A DNA stretch of 36,178 nucleotides from CAZONU01 sp965370045 (lineage in GTDB: Bacteria; Planctomycetota; SZUA-567; JAKLDR01). Positions 23,354 through 33,469 of the stretch are shown here, in pieces. Positions within the stretch are counted from its first letter, which is position 1. Each line of letters starts with the position of its first letter. A model generated the notes under the pieces. That model saw only the letters and a list, made by a program, of their open reading frames with translations, was not told where the DNA came from and did no database searches. The position numbers were made by a program, and so were the translations under genes. The DNA is taken from the NCBI GenBank assembly GCA_965370045.1, contig CBDUSI010000036.1, positions 1 to 36,178 of the forward strand, read 5' to 3'.

Positions 23354-24700
23354 ATGACTGCAAGACCTGGGCGTAACGACCCTTGTCCCTGCGGAAGCGG
23401 CAAGAAGTATAAGCGCTGCTGCCTCAAGAGTGAACAGGAGCGCCTGCGACTGCGGCCAAGAGTGGTACAAGGATCGGGGGCAGGCCAAGTGTCCACAGCT
23501 GTTGCCGCACCATACAGACGGCTGGTCGATGCCATGCATTACTTGGCAGAGGCTGCGGATAACTACGGCATCCCCGACAACTTCATGCGTAGCGTCAACG
23601 CTTGTCTTCAGGCGCTGAGGAGTGTGACATTCGTCCTTCAAAAGAACAAGCCCGCCATAGAAGGTTTTGACGAATGGTACGGAAGCTGGCAGGCGAAGAT
23701 GAAGACAGATCCGGTAATGAAGTGGCTCGTTCAGGCGCGAAACACAGTCGTGAAGGAGGGAGATCTGGAAGCCCATAGCAGCCTGCGAGTGTCAGTCGTC
23801 GCTGGCTACTTCAAGCCGCCTGTGAAGGACTTCGACATCCCGCCTTGCCTGCCCACGGAGATCGCAGTCCGCAAGATAGAATTCAAGGGTATCACAGAAG
23901 ACTTGCGGCAGAATGGATTTGTGCGAGTGGAGCGTAGGTGGGTTGCGAACGATCTGGACAACAAGGAGATCCTGACAGCGATTCTCCACGGGGCCGGAGT
24001 TCTCTCTCGCCTACTCGAAGAAGCAGATAGTCTGGTCGGCGGCAGGTCCAGTGGCCTACAAGGCCGACTGCGCCAGCTATCCCTTTTGGTGGACCGATCA
24101 AGGACACAATGGTTCACCTTGGACACTTTCGCAGAGGTAAGTCCTGTGAGCACCTCACAGGAACTGCCTTCGGCACGGCGAATTGAGGCGCTCGAGGCGC
24201 ACTACGGCGAAGGAGCACTTCAGGAGTTTCGGAAGTCGGGGGAAGAGAACCTTGAAGAGAAAGCCGGGCGATTCTTCAACACTGCAAAGCACATGCTATG
24301 TACAGACGGCTATCACAATAGCATAGTGATCCTCAGCAGTCAGCGGGGCGAAGGTGCTGTGCACCAACTGAATCCCGCCGACCAGAAAGAGAAGTACGTG
24401 CTGTGGCGAAGAATGGCTGAGGAAGTTGCGCACGAAGGCTATGACGAGATCATCGCAATCTCAGAGGCATGGTTTGCGCCAGTTGATCCCCAGGGGCCAT
24501 CTACTCGCGCGGCAGATTCCCCTGACCGGCAAGAGGGACTAAGCTTGGTGGCGGCGACTGCCGATGGCGAAGAGATATCGCTGTCCTGCGAGTTCGAAAG
24601 AACGCCAAGTGGCATCATCTGTGGAGAAACCCGGAAGCTGTACGGAAGGCATGCGAACTTCCTCGCACCCATTCGTGAAGCATGGACAAAGCAACCTTGA
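23354..24700 (+). CDS. SEC-C zinc-motif protein of unknown function
   Basis: 448 residues. The N-terminus is a SEC-C zinc-binding motif, GRNDPCPCGSGKKYKRCC, with C11, C13, C22 and C23, as found at the C-terminus of SecA and on many unrelated proteins. The rest has no named domain that I recognise. A segment with EWYGSWQAKMKTDPVMKWLVQARNTVVKEGDLE (about 115-147) resembles a conserved but uncharacterised bacterial protein. Codon use and base composition are clearly less GC-rich than the flanking genes, which suggests horizontal acquisition. The ribosome site is weak. It ends 29 bp before the convergent propeller gene. Confidence 0.72.
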   Translation: MTARPGRNDPCPCGSGKKYKRCCLKSEQERLRLRPRVVQGSGAGQVSTAVAAPYRRLVDAMHYLAEAADNYGIPDNFMRSVNACLQALRSVTFVLQKNKPAIEGFDEWYGSWQAKMKTDPVMKWLVQARNTVVKEGDLEAHSSLRVSVVAGYFKPPVKDFDIPPCLPTEIAVRKIEFKGITEDLRQNGFVRVERRWVANDLDNKEILTAILHGAGVLSRLLEEADSLVGGRSSGLQGRLRQLSLLVDRSRTQWFTLDTFAEVSPVSTSQELPSARRIEALEAHYGEGALQEFRKSGEENLEEKAGRFFNTAKHMLCTDGYHNSIVILSSQRGEGAVHQLNPADQKEKYVLWRRMAEEVAHEGYDEIIAISEAWFAPVDPQGPSTRAADSPDRQEGLSLVAATADGEEISLSCEFERTPSGIICGETRKLYGRHANFLAPIREAWTKQP

Positions 24701-24729
24701 ATCGTCGTGGTGATTTCACCTCTGGGGGC

Positions 24730-27700
24730 TCACTTCTTCCCGTAGCAGGTCACCTTGCCGTCGGCGGAGGAAATATAAAGTCGCCCGGCCGCGGCGGCCA
24801 GGCCCTCGGAGACCGGCGGCGAGGCCAGTTCCATCTTCTTGAGGACCGTGCCGTCCTTCGCCGAGAGCAGCCAGAGCACGCCCTTGGACGGGTTCCGCCC
24901 GTCGGCCGGACCGCCGGCGCAGACCACGTCGCCGGCCAGGATCATCGCCCGGAACTGCAGCGGGTGGGGGACGGTTACCTGCCAGTCGGCGGCGACCTTT
25001 TTGGCCGGAAGTTTCTCGTTCTTCGCGATGTCCACGGCCCGGATCGCGGTGTCGAAGGTCCCCTTGTTGCCCCGGGTCGGCCAGTAGCAGGTCCGGCCCG
25101 CAAGGTAGACTTTCCCGGTGCCGAAGGCCGCCAGCTGACCGGTGGAGCGCAGGTTGCCGTAGCGCAGGGCCCCGTTGATGTATGCCCCCGCGCCAAACCA
25201 CTGCCAGGAGCGGTCCAGAAGGAAGGTCCCCCGCCCGGCGTGGAGGATGCGCGGCTTGGGCTTGGAGGGATGCGAGACGGTGTGTTCGCCGCTCTCGAGC
25301 TTGAGGCGCCAGAGCACGTTGGAGGCCAGGATCAACTCGCCGCCGGAGCTGACCAGCGCATCGCCGCAGCACTCGGTGGGGACCTTGAGCTTCTTGGGCT
25401 TCCCTGGCGCGCGCTTGGCCTCCAGCGTCTTGCGCCACAGCACCCTTCCCGAAGCAGGCTCCGCCGCGAAGACCCGCACTCCCCCGGAGGCGCTGGAGCG
25501 CCCCGAGGCGAAACAGACCTTGCCCTTCTCGACCAGCACTCCCCCGTAGACCGGCCAGAGCGACTCCAGGCCCCCGAAGGCGACTATGCGCCGCTCCTCG
25601 GGCGCGGCGCGCAGCCGCCAGACGAGCTTGCCGTCGGAGGCGCGCAGGCAGTAGACCCACCCGTCGCGGCAGCCGAAGAGGCAGAGCCCGCCGTAAATCG
25701 TCGGCGGCGTGTCCAGCCGCCCGCCGGCGACGTAGCTCCACTTGAGCTTGCCGGTCCCGGCGTCAAGGGCGGCCACGCGGTGCGAGTCGACGTCCCCCAC
25801 GAAGACGGTGCCGCCGGCTACCACCGGCTGAGTCAGCGCGCCGCCGCCCAGGGGGTCGACGCTCCACTCGTAGCGCAGATGCCGGCCCGGGGCCTTCTGC
25901 CCGCGTACCTGCGTCGACCACAGCGCTTCGAGGTCGCGCGGGACCGCCGACGGCGCCCGGCAGCTCCGCGCGGGGTCGGCTCGGAAGGCCGGCCAGTCGT
26001 CCGCGCGGGGGGCCTTGGATTGGGGATCGGGGACTGAACCGAAGGCCGGGCCCTTGATCAGGGGGTGCTCCGGCTTGCGGGGTTCCGCGCGACCGAAGCC
26101 CACGAACCCCCGGATCTGGTCGTTGATGCAGCGGCACTTGTTGGGGACCGTGTAGTACATGCCGTTGGCCACGATGGCGCCGACCTTGCAGGAGTTGCGC
26201 ACGCCGTCGAAGGGGTTGATCGACCCGTCCTTCCAGGAGATGAAATCCGGCGGGCGCCCGGCGATGAAGTAGTTCTCGGTGCCCAGGTCCCGCCAGCAGC
26301 CCAGCACCTGGGTCATCCGAAAGCGGCGGGCGACCTTGCCGGTCTTGGGGTCCAGCCCCAGCATCTCGTTCTGGCTCATGACCGCGCGCTTGCCCTTCCG
26401 GGTCCAGGGGACGCTGATCCACACCAGCCCCCCGGCGTGGAGCGTCGCGGGCGGGGCCGTGTATCCCAGGACCTTGGGGCAGTCCGCCTTGTACTCCCAG
26501 AGAAACTTTCCGTCCGCGGCGGAGAAGGCGCAGGCGGTGATGCTCGCGCGTCCCTTGGTGGTGAGCTCGAAGACCAGCAGTCCCTTCCTGACGAACAGGA
26601 ACTTGTTCCTGCGCATCTCGATGACCTTGGCGGCGCCCCGCCGCATGCGCTCGCTGATGTCCGTCTTCCAGCGCGGGTTGCCGTCGGAGAATCTCAGCGC
26701 GCGCAGCTCGACCTTGACGCTCGCGGCCGGCTTGGCGCCGTGCCCGCCCCACCAGTAGGGAACGCTGGAGACCGCGAAGAACACGCCGTCGTCCTCGGCG
26801 TAGACCGAGTTGAAGGTCCGGTAGTAGTAGTTCTCGGTGAAGTACATGCCCTTCTCGAGGTCGTGCTTCCACTTGAGCTTGCCGCTGGCCGGGTCCACGG
26901 CGCGCAGCTTGTCCGGCCAGACCATCAGTAGAACCTCCCGGTGCAGCAGGAGCTGCTTGGGCAGCCCCGAGGCCCCGAACTTCCCGTAGGTCATGACCTT
27001 CCTGCCGCTGGCGGCGTCGAGCGCCAGGACGCCCGCGGAGTCGGTGACGTACACCCGGTCGCCGGCGGCCACGAAGGTGCTGGGCGAGATCAGGTCGGTG
27101 CGGCGCTTCCAGAGCGGCAGGCCGTTGAAGGCGTCGCGGGCGACCAGCACGTTGCGGGACTTGTCGCCCTTGGGAAGCAGTATCTGGGTGGGGTCCAGGA
27201 AGTAGAAATTGCGGCCGGCCGCGGAACGCAGCGCCCGGTAGCCCGAGGCGATGTCGCCGCCCGTGGAGTAGGAGAGCCCCGCGGTCCAGCGCAGGCGGTT
27301 GGGCAGCTCCATGAGTTCCGCGGAGACGCGCCCTCCCCCGGCGTCATAGTTGGGGTGGCCCCACTCCGCCATTCCAGCGGGGCGGGGTTTCCTGAAGATC
27401 AGCAGGCCCCCGGCCCGCTTGGGCTCCGAAGCCTTGACGCCGCACGCGGCCAGCTTGGCGCGGAGGTCGGCTTCGCCGCTCGCGCCGACCGCGAGCGCCC
27501 CGCCGCGCGCCCCGAAGCCAGGCTCTGGACCAGAAGGCCTCCGTTGGCCCCCAGCGCCGCCTCCAGCCGGCCGTCGGTCGCCCCGAGACAGACGCACAGT
27601 CCGGCCCGGGTCCCGGTGGCCGCGACCAGCGCGCGGGCCAGTCCTTCCGCCCGGTCCTCACCGGCCGGGGAGCGGGCCGCCCCCAGCACCGCCAGCACGC

Positions 27701-27794
27701 CCAGCGCGATCGCCGCGGGCAGCGAGGCCCTCTTCGTCCGACGTCTTCCAGGTGACCCTTCCGGGCCGCGCTCACGGACTCTGGCTGTTTCCAT
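24730..27794 (-). CDS. PQQ-like beta-propeller protein with methyltransferase-like N-terminus, apparent frameshift
   Basis: Two frames make one gene. The first (from ATG 27794) gives a signal peptide (AIALGVLAVLGAARSPAG) and a segment GLCVCLGATDGRL...GLLVQSL, which resembles a class I methyltransferase motif I with the glycine pattern degraded. In the GC-rich run near 27490-27520 the family-like sequence moves to a second frame (RAKLAACGV, then GGLLIFRKPRPAGMAEWGHPNYDAGG), which continues to TGA near 24730. That part has many PQQ-type blades (RDAFNGLPLWKRR, DAASGRKVMTYGK, DAGTGKLKWSYVAGG, ASDGKLVWRL) and no dehydrogenase active site. It is probably a secreted or periplasmic scaffold. The frameshift may be real or an assembly error. 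The start at 27794 has GGGAGGGGG upstream. Confidence 0.72.
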
Positions 27795-27838
27795 CCGAAC
27801 CCCCTCCCGGCCTGGCTCCCATTTCGGGACCACCCGGG

Positions 27839-27867
27839 ATGTTAGAAAGAGAGCTGCCTCCTGTCGA
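27839..27867 (-). promoter_or_regulatory. Candidate promoter for the minus-strand propeller gene
   Basis: On the minus strand, TCGACA (27867-27862), a 17-bp spacer and TAACAT (27844-27839). The start point near 27832 supports translation from 27794 rather than from the GTG at 27833. Confidence 0.45.
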
Positions 27868-28377
27868 GCCCACTTACCGGGGTACTACCCCGACGGGCTT
27901 CCAGCCCACCGATTTCCTGCTCCGGCATCGTTGCTGTAACCACTTCTGCCCACTACGCTTATGCATCGCTTCGGACTCCTTGTCCGCGCCGCGGTGCTCC
28001 ACGCAATCGCGCTGGCCCACAAGGCCCTGCCCGGGCGGAATTTGGTTATAGCGGGCCTGCCCGGCGGCGAATTGATGGTGGAACCACCGGCGGGGGAGGA
28101 TTGATGCCCCCCTCCCCCTCAGGAGCGAGGCACATTGCGGGTCCCGAAGAGTGCTGCTAGAATCCCCTCGCGTGGCGTCCCCGAGCATGCCGGACCGCCC
28201 GGCTTCCGGACGCGCGCGATGCAGCCTCTGCCAAGTTCATTGACCGGGTCCTCAAGAAGCCGGGAGCAGTACCGGGGCGGGAGCGATAGCCGTGGATCCC
28301 AGTGACGGGTATATCCACAGGAGGCCAGCTGCTGGAAGTGGCTGGCCCGGTGGAGGTAGCCCGCGAGGAGAGACGAG
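27868..28377. other. 510-bp divergent intergenic region
   Basis: No gene is supported here; the open frames present have no Shine-Dalgarno sequence and no family resemblance. GGGCTTCCAGCCC (27895-27907) is a short palindrome. GTGGATCC (28292-28299) and TATCCAC (28313-28319) could form a hairpin in the leader of the plus-strand operon. Confidence 0.4.
28135..28163 (+). promoter_or_regulatory. Candidate promoter for the three-propeller operon
   Basis: TTGCGG (28135-28140), a 17-bp spacer and TAGAAT (28158-28163). The -10 matches five of six positions, the -35 only three. It would give a leader of about 207 nt before ATG 28378. Confidence 0.4.
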
Positions 28378-30885
28378 ATGTTAAGTGCCAGACTGATAGC
28401 TGGCTGCATTCTGTTGCTGGCCACGACGGCCCTGGCCGGCGAGAAGCCCAACGGCAAGGCCAAGCATGAGTGGCCGATGATCAGCGGGGACTCCGGCATG
28501 ACCGCGTACTCTCAGGATCCGCGGATCAAGCCGCCCTTCAGGCTGAAGTGGGCCAATCAGGACAGCGGTTCCGCACAGCTCAACGGCATACTCGTAGCCG
28601 GGGGCAAGGTCCACGCGCGCGGCCTGGTGCTGGACGCGGAGACAGGTGAGCAGATCTGCGCGTATCGGCCCGGGAGGTCCGGCCCGCCGGCCTTTGACGG
28701 CAAGCGCATCATCGATTTCGGCAGCGTGTACGATGTCGCCACGAAGAAGCATCTCTGGAAGAAACCTGAGTATCATGAGAAACTGAACAGTTACCGGTTA
28801 TACATAGCACCCACCTTCCATGACGGCGTGACCTTCCAGGCGAGGAAAGACAAGGGGAGCATCTACATCGATGCGCTCAAGGTCGAGACCGGAGCGGTTA
28901 TCTGGTCCACCCGTGTGGCTCCCGTTCCGGAGAAGATGCCGCCGACGAGCGACCCGAATTACGTGCGCACTCACAAAGGCATTATCTCCGCTCCGACGGT
29001 AGCCGGCGGGATGGTGCTCAGCAGTGTCTTCTATCCCACCAAGGCGGTGTTTGCCCTGGACGCGAAGACCGGCAAGGAAGTGTGGCGGCAGGAGGGTATC
29101 TGCGCCGCTCAGCAGGTGGGCAGCGACGGCAAGGCCGTGTGGGCGGCCGAGGGCCGACAGGGCCTGTGGCAGCTCGACCTCAAGACCGGCAAGAAGCTCT
29201 GGCACTGGGGAAAGGGCACGCACACGCACCATAACTCGCCGATGAATACCAGGACCTTCACGATAGTGACCGCCGAGACCACCCCCTGCGTGGTAGGTGA
29301 CCTCCTGATGATAAGCGCCCACAGCAACTTCGCGGCCCTTGACCGCAAGACGGGCAAGAAGGTCTGGGACCTTCCTCGACCGGCCCACGGCAGGGCCACA
29401 GGTTGCGGCGACCCGACGGCTGCCGGCGACCTCGTCTACTCCGCCTCCGTGAGTGCCACCGGCAGGGGCAAGCTGAGGATGCCTCTGGTAGTGGCTGCCG
29501 CGGAGGCCAAGACCGGCAAGTACGTGTGGCGGAACGCCATTGGCGCCAGCACCTGCGCCAAGGTTGCCTTGGCCTATGGCAGGCTTCATGTTCCTTCAAA
29601 AGACAGATGGGTGTACTGCTTCGAGGCGGTGAAAGCCGAGGACATGCCGAAGGCGCAGGCCGCGCCGGCGAAGCCGGCCGGACCGCTCACCGCCCTGGCC
29701 AAGCCCTTCGGCGGCAAGCCCGGCACTCCGGAGGCGGGAGGCAAACCCAAGGGCGGCACGGATTGGCCCATGTACGGGGGTTGCCCGGAGCGCTGCGGGC
29801 TGGATGTGAAGGTCAGTCTGCCCATCAAACAGGCCTGGAAGTTCAAGGCCGGCAAGCGGGTGCGCTCCAGTCCGGTGATTGCCGGCGGCGTGGTCTATGT
29901 CGGCAGCGACAGCAAGGAACTCTATGCTCTGGATCTGGCCACGGGCGGGAAGAAGTGGAGCGCCAAAGTAGGCGCATGGATACGTTGCGCGCCGGCTGTG
30001 GCCAAGGGCATCGTGGTCGCAGGCGCCGACGACGGTGTGCTGCGTGCCTTCGACGCCAAGACCGGCAAGCCCAAGTGGGAGTTCAAGACTGCCGGGCACA
30101 TCCGCTCTGCACCGGCGATTGTCGGCGAGCGAGTTGTCTTTGGCAGTTGGGACGGGCACTGTTACTGTGTGCGGCTCAGCGATGGCAAGGAGTACTGGCG
30201 TTACCGGCCGGCCGATTACGTTCCCGGCACGAAAGTACATGCCGCGCCTGCGGTAGCCAGGGGCGTTGTCTATGTTGGACTCCGCGAGTTCAAGGAGGTC
30301 CATGCCATTGACCTGGGCACCGGCAAGCCCCTGGCTGGCTACGATCCGAGGGCATACACACCCGGGCTCTCGGCACCGCTCGCACACGGAGTGGCGATCT
30401 ATCGCGGGATTCTGGCGGCTACCGGGGACGGCGGAATCGACCTTCTGCGAGACGCCACCACCGGCAAGGTTCTCGGAAAGGCAAAGGCTGACCGGATGTC
30501 GGTGGCATGTGACGGCGGGGCCGCGGCGTTCAACGGCGGCAAGGTGATCGCCGGCCGATGCAATGTGGGGGTTCGGCTGGCAGATGTGGTCGCCAACCGG
30601 AAGATCAAGGCCCCCAAGTTCGGGCGCGCGGGCATGTTCGATGGCCAACTCCGGGAAACCCCGTTGGTCGCGGGGGACCTGATCATCGCGGCCACGACCA
30701 GGGGCGTGCTGGAGGCCCGCCGCCTGCCGGATGAGAAGGCCGACGGGCCGGCCAAGCAGGTCTGGAAGTGGAGCAACCCCAGCCGCGCGCAGTTCTGGAC
30801 CGCCCCGGCAGCGGCCGGTGGCTTCATCGTCGTCGGCTCCGACGACGGGCATGTCTATGGATTCAGCTACGCGAAAGGGAAATAG
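28378..30885 (+). CDS. Secreted double beta-propeller protein (PQQ-like), order A-B
   Basis: 835 residues. Signal peptide 1-20 (cleavage near ALAG). The first propeller (about 28-420) opens HEWPMISGDSGMTAYSQDPRIKPPF and has blades with DAKTGKEVWRQEG, DLKTGKKLWHWGK and DRKTGKKVWDL. A Pro/Ala/Gly linker (about 425-460) leads to the second propeller, which opens DWPMYGGCPERCG and has regular PQQ blades (YALDLATGGKKWSAKVG, AFDAKTGKPKWEFKTAG). The repeat motif [AYL]-D-x-x-TGKxxW is typical of BamB/PQQ-like propellers, but dehydrogenase catalytic residues are not visible. GAGGAGAG precedes the ATG. The next gene starts 4 bp after the stop. Confidence 0.83.
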   Translation: MLSARLIAGCILLLATTALAGEKPNGKAKHEWPMISGDSGMTAYSQDPRIKPPFRLKWANQDSGSAQLNGILVAGGKVHARGLVLDAETGEQICAYRPGRSGPPAFDGKRIIDFGSVYDVATKKHLWKKPEYHEKLNSYRLYIAPTFHDGVTFQARKDKGSIYIDALKVETGAVIWSTRVAPVPEKMPPTSDPNYVRTHKGIISAPTVAGGMVLSSVFYPTKAVFALDAKTGKEVWRQEGICAAQQVGSDGKAVWAAEGRQGLWQLDLKTGKKLWHWGKGTHTHHNSPMNTRTFTIVTAETTPCVVGDLLMISAHSNFAALDRKTGKKVWDLPRPAHGRATGCGDPTAAGDLVYSASVSATGRGKLRMPLVVAAAEAKTGKYVWRNAIGASTCAKVALAYGRLHVPSKDRWVYCFEAVKAEDMPKAQAAPAKPAGPLTALAKPFGGKPGTPEAGGKPKGGTDWPMYGGCPERCGLDVKVSLPIKQAWKFKAGKRVRSSPVIAGGVVYVGSDSKELYALDLATGGKKWSAKVGAWIRCAPAVAKGIVVAGADDGVLRAFDAKTGKPKWEFKTAGHIRSAPAIVGERVVFGSWDGHCYCVRLSDGKEYWRYRPADYVPGTKVHAAPAVARGVVYVGLREFKEVHAIDLGTGKPLAGYDPRAYTPGLSAPLAHGVAIYRGILAATGDGGIDLLRDATTGKVLGKAKADRMSVACDGGAAAFNGGKVIAGRCNVGVRLADVVANRKIKAPKFGRAGMFDGQLRETPLVAGDLIIAATTRGVLEARRLPDEKADGPAKQVWKWSNPSRAQFWTAPAAAGGFIVVGSDDGHVYGFSYAKGK

Positions 30886-30889
30886 CGGG

Positions 30890-33469
30890 ATGAAGACTGG
30901 CCTGAGATCTCTTGCCGGACTGGTCCTGACATTCTTCATACTGTCGAATGTTGGATCTGCCGCTGACTGGCCGCAGTACAAACGCAACTCGGCGCGCACC
31001 GGGGATGCTCCGGATGAAGTCCTCAAGTTCCCGATGCAGCGTGTGGTGGCGGTTCGTCTTCCGTCTCCGATATATGCCTCGCCGGCCGTCGTTGGCGGCA
31101 AGGTCTACGTCCAGGATGCCCGCGGCAACGTGGTCTGCGTTGATGCCAAGTCCAACAAGGTGCTGTGGACAATGAACATCGGCGGGGTGGCTAATCATTC
31201 TTCCCCGGCAGTATCGGGTGGCCGTGTATTCATCGGTTCCAGTGCGGGTCATCTGGCCATACTCGACGCCAAGACGGGTAAGCTGATCAAGAAAGTGCCG
31301 GCCGACGGCGGCGTGATCGCGGCGCCGGCCGTGGAGAAGGACAACATCTACTTCAGCACGACCAACGGCAAGCTCGTCAAGATCAACCGCGACGGCAAGG
31401 TTGTCTGGACTTTCCAGGGCGGGCGGGCGAGTTACGTCGAGTTCGCCGTTCGCAATGGTGAGATTCTCTTTCTTGGCGGACCGGACAAGAAGATAGGGCG
31501 GTCGGGCTCGCGTCTTGTCCCTTACAAAGGACCCCAGTCAGTGGTTCACGATTTGCTCGACGAAGGTCCGACGGTGCGTCTGCGTGACAGCCTGAAACTG
31601 AGGAACCCGACTGGCGGACCGGCCTTCGGCGACGGTTCGCAGGCTGCGATACAGACCTTCGACACCGAGAACGGAGTATGCTACGTGATCGAGCGCGACG
31701 CGAAGGGCAAGCGCAAGGCGCGCAAGCTCCTCCCTCACCGGTTCAACGATTCGCGTGTTGCTCTGTCCTATCGAAAGGGCCGGTTCTACCGGGGAGACGT
31801 GTGTGCTTCGCCTCTTCCGGCCGACCGCAAACGTGTGCCCGCGGCCATATGGAAGACCGAGAGCTCTGTTCTGGGCTATGGCATGTTCCACTCTTCGCCC
31901 GCCCTGGCCAAGGATCACCTGGCCGTGGGCAGCGAAGCCGGCAAGGTCTACTTCCTGCCACTCGGAGAGAAGCTTGTCGCCAAGAGGAGAGGGAGCCACG
32001 TGCAGAAGCCGGCCTGGACCTTCGCAACCCTCAGTGCAGGCAAGCCCAACGGAGCGGTGTCTTCATCCCCGGCAATCTCCGGAGGTCAGGTCTTCTTCGG
32101 CGGCGAGGATGGGATCCTTTACGGTCTGGGCCAGGGCCAGGAAGCAGCGATTGCAGTCGCACTCCCCCAGAAGGCATATGAGCCGCGCGCGTGGCCGGGG
32201 GCGAAGCTGAAAGGCCACGAGTGGCATACTCTCGGGGGGGACATGGGGTATTCGAGCGTCTCGCCGGACACCAAGATGAAGCCACCGTTTCGCATCAAGT
32301 GGAAGACGCGGGTCTGGGGGGTCATGAAGAATTCAGTGGTTGTCGCCGAGGGCAAGGTCTTCCTCGGGGCCCGGATGGGGCAGGTCACCGCGCTGGACGC
32401 GGAGAGCGGAGAAATCATCTGGAGGACGTATCACCCGTCCGGGGAATCGTGTCACGGAACTACCTACGCCGATGGCAAGCTCCTGGTCCTGCGCAGCGGC
32501 AAGAACCAGCACAGGACTACCAACAAGAACGGGGGCGTGTGGTGCCACGACGCCAAGACGGGCAAGAAGCTCTGGTACAAGCCGATTAGCAGGTTCGGCT
32601 ACCAATACAACAACGCGGACGGAGTGGCCGTGCAGGACGGAAAGGTTCTGGCTTGCTGGAATGGCGGCGGCGGGGCGATCAAGGTCGCCGCTTACGCCTT
32701 GAAAGACGGCACCGAGGTTTGGAAGCGACGCCATGAGGGTGCGCTGGATAAGGACGGAACGATTTCTGACAGCGCGTTCCGTTTCTCTACATCTTGCGGC
32801 GAGGGGAAGTTCTATCTGTCGGTGTGCGCGCCAATCCGTCGCAAGGGAAAGAAGAGGGCCGAGAACACCGGCACCACCATGGCGCTGGATCCTGGGACCG
32901 GCAAGGTATTATGGAAGAACGATGAGTATGTCCCCTACGGACGGGGGCGCAACGCGTTTCGCAAGGGCACGCTCGTCGTCTTCGGTGAGAAGGGCGGGCA
33001 CGCGCTGGACCCCAAGACCGGCAAGCACCTCTGGACCGGCGCGGGCGCAGCCACCGTTGACGGAGTGCCCGCCCCGCCGCAGAAGGTTTACTTTCTGGCT
33101 TACCACCTGCAAGCGCTGACGGACCTGTATCTGGAAAGCAAGGGCCAGCGTGGTGTCATGGAGTCGCATACCTGCACGTGGTCGGCCTACGCCAATGGGG
33201 TGTGGTACGGGCACTATGCCTGCTTTGGCCCTCATCTCGCCGGACGCGTAGAAATTGACGGGCAGGCACCGGCAACAAAGCCGGATAAGAAGCGGTCGCC
33301 CAGGAAAGCGCCAGCCAGGACCAAAGTCGTGTGGATGTACACGTTCAATTCCCGCGCATGCCCGACGCCCGCGCCGGCCTACGGCCGTCTCTACTATTCC
33401 CCCAACGGCGAGGGCGTGGTATACTGTTTTGAACCGGCGGCCGAGGGCGCCGGAAGGAGGAAACGATGA
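30890..33469 (+). CDS. Secreted double beta-propeller protein (PQQ-like), order B-A
   Basis: 859 residues. Signal peptide 1-25 (GLRSLAGLVLTFFILSNVGSAA). The first propeller opens ADWPQYKRNSARTGDAP and has blades such as VCVDAKSNKVLWTMNIGG. The second opens HEWHTLGGDMGYSSVSPDTKMKPPF (about 490) and has ALDAESGEIIWRTY, CHDAKTGKKLWYK and ALDPGTGKVLWKN. The two halves correspond to those of the upstream gene in reversed order. The start at 30890 lies 4 bp after the preceding stop, with AAGGGA upstream; in-frame starts further upstream lie inside the previous gene and give a non-signal N-terminus. It overlaps the next gene in ATGA. Confidence 0.83.
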   Translation: MKTGLRSLAGLVLTFFILSNVGSAADWPQYKRNSARTGDAPDEVLKFPMQRVVAVRLPSPIYASPAVVGGKVYVQDARGNVVCVDAKSNKVLWTMNIGGVANHSSPAVSGGRVFIGSSAGHLAILDAKTGKLIKKVPADGGVIAAPAVEKDNIYFSTTNGKLVKINRDGKVVWTFQGGRASYVEFAVRNGEILFLGGPDKKIGRSGSRLVPYKGPQSVVHDLLDEGPTVRLRDSLKLRNPTGGPAFGDGSQAAIQTFDTENGVCYVIERDAKGKRKARKLLPHRFNDSRVALSYRKGRFYRGDVCASPLPADRKRVPAAIWKTESSVLGYGMFHSSPALAKDHLAVGSEAGKVYFLPLGEKLVAKRRGSHVQKPAWTFATLSAGKPNGAVSSSPAISGGQVFFGGEDGILYGLGQGQEAAIAVALPQKAYEPRAWPGAKLKGHEWHTLGGDMGYSSVSPDTKMKPPFRIKWKTRVWGVMKNSVVVAEGKVFLGARMGQVTALDAESGEIIWRTYHPSGESCHGTTYADGKLLVLRSGKNQHRTTNKNGGVWCHDAKTGKKLWYKPISRFGYQYNNADGVAVQDGKVLACWNGGGGAIKVAAYALKDGTEVWKRRHEGALDKDGTISDSAFRFSTSCGEGKFYLSVCAPIRRKGKKRAENTGTTMALDPGTGKVLWKNDEYVPYGRGRNAFRKGTLVVFGEKGGHALDPKTGKHLWTGAGAATVDGVPAPPQKVYFLAYHLQALTDLYLESKGQRGVMESHTCTWSAYANGVWYGHYACFGPHLAGRVEIDGQAPATKPDKKRSPRKAPARTKVVWMYTFNSRACPTPAPAYGRLYYSPNGEGVVYCFEPAAEGAGRRKR

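Noticed and set aside
23320..23360. tRNA-Met gene at the CGGGCTCATAACCCG hairpin
   Set aside because: Only the anticodon-arm-like piece exists; flanks are a gene end and a gene start with no T-arm.
24682..26037. Plus-strand frame opposite the propeller gene
   Set aside because: Opposite many PQQ-type blade repeats; product is a Pro/Gly/Arg/Leu-rich shadow.
27874..28188. Minus-strand ORF in the divergent intergenic region
   Set aside because: No ribosome site, no family resemblance, and it spans the candidate promoter of the plus-strand operon.
28378..33469. PQQ-dependent alcohol dehydrogenase activity of the propeller proteins
   Set aside because: Only the structural blade repeats are seen. 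I find no dehydrogenase catalytic or cytochrome c heme motif, so the safer call is a PQQ-like structural propeller.
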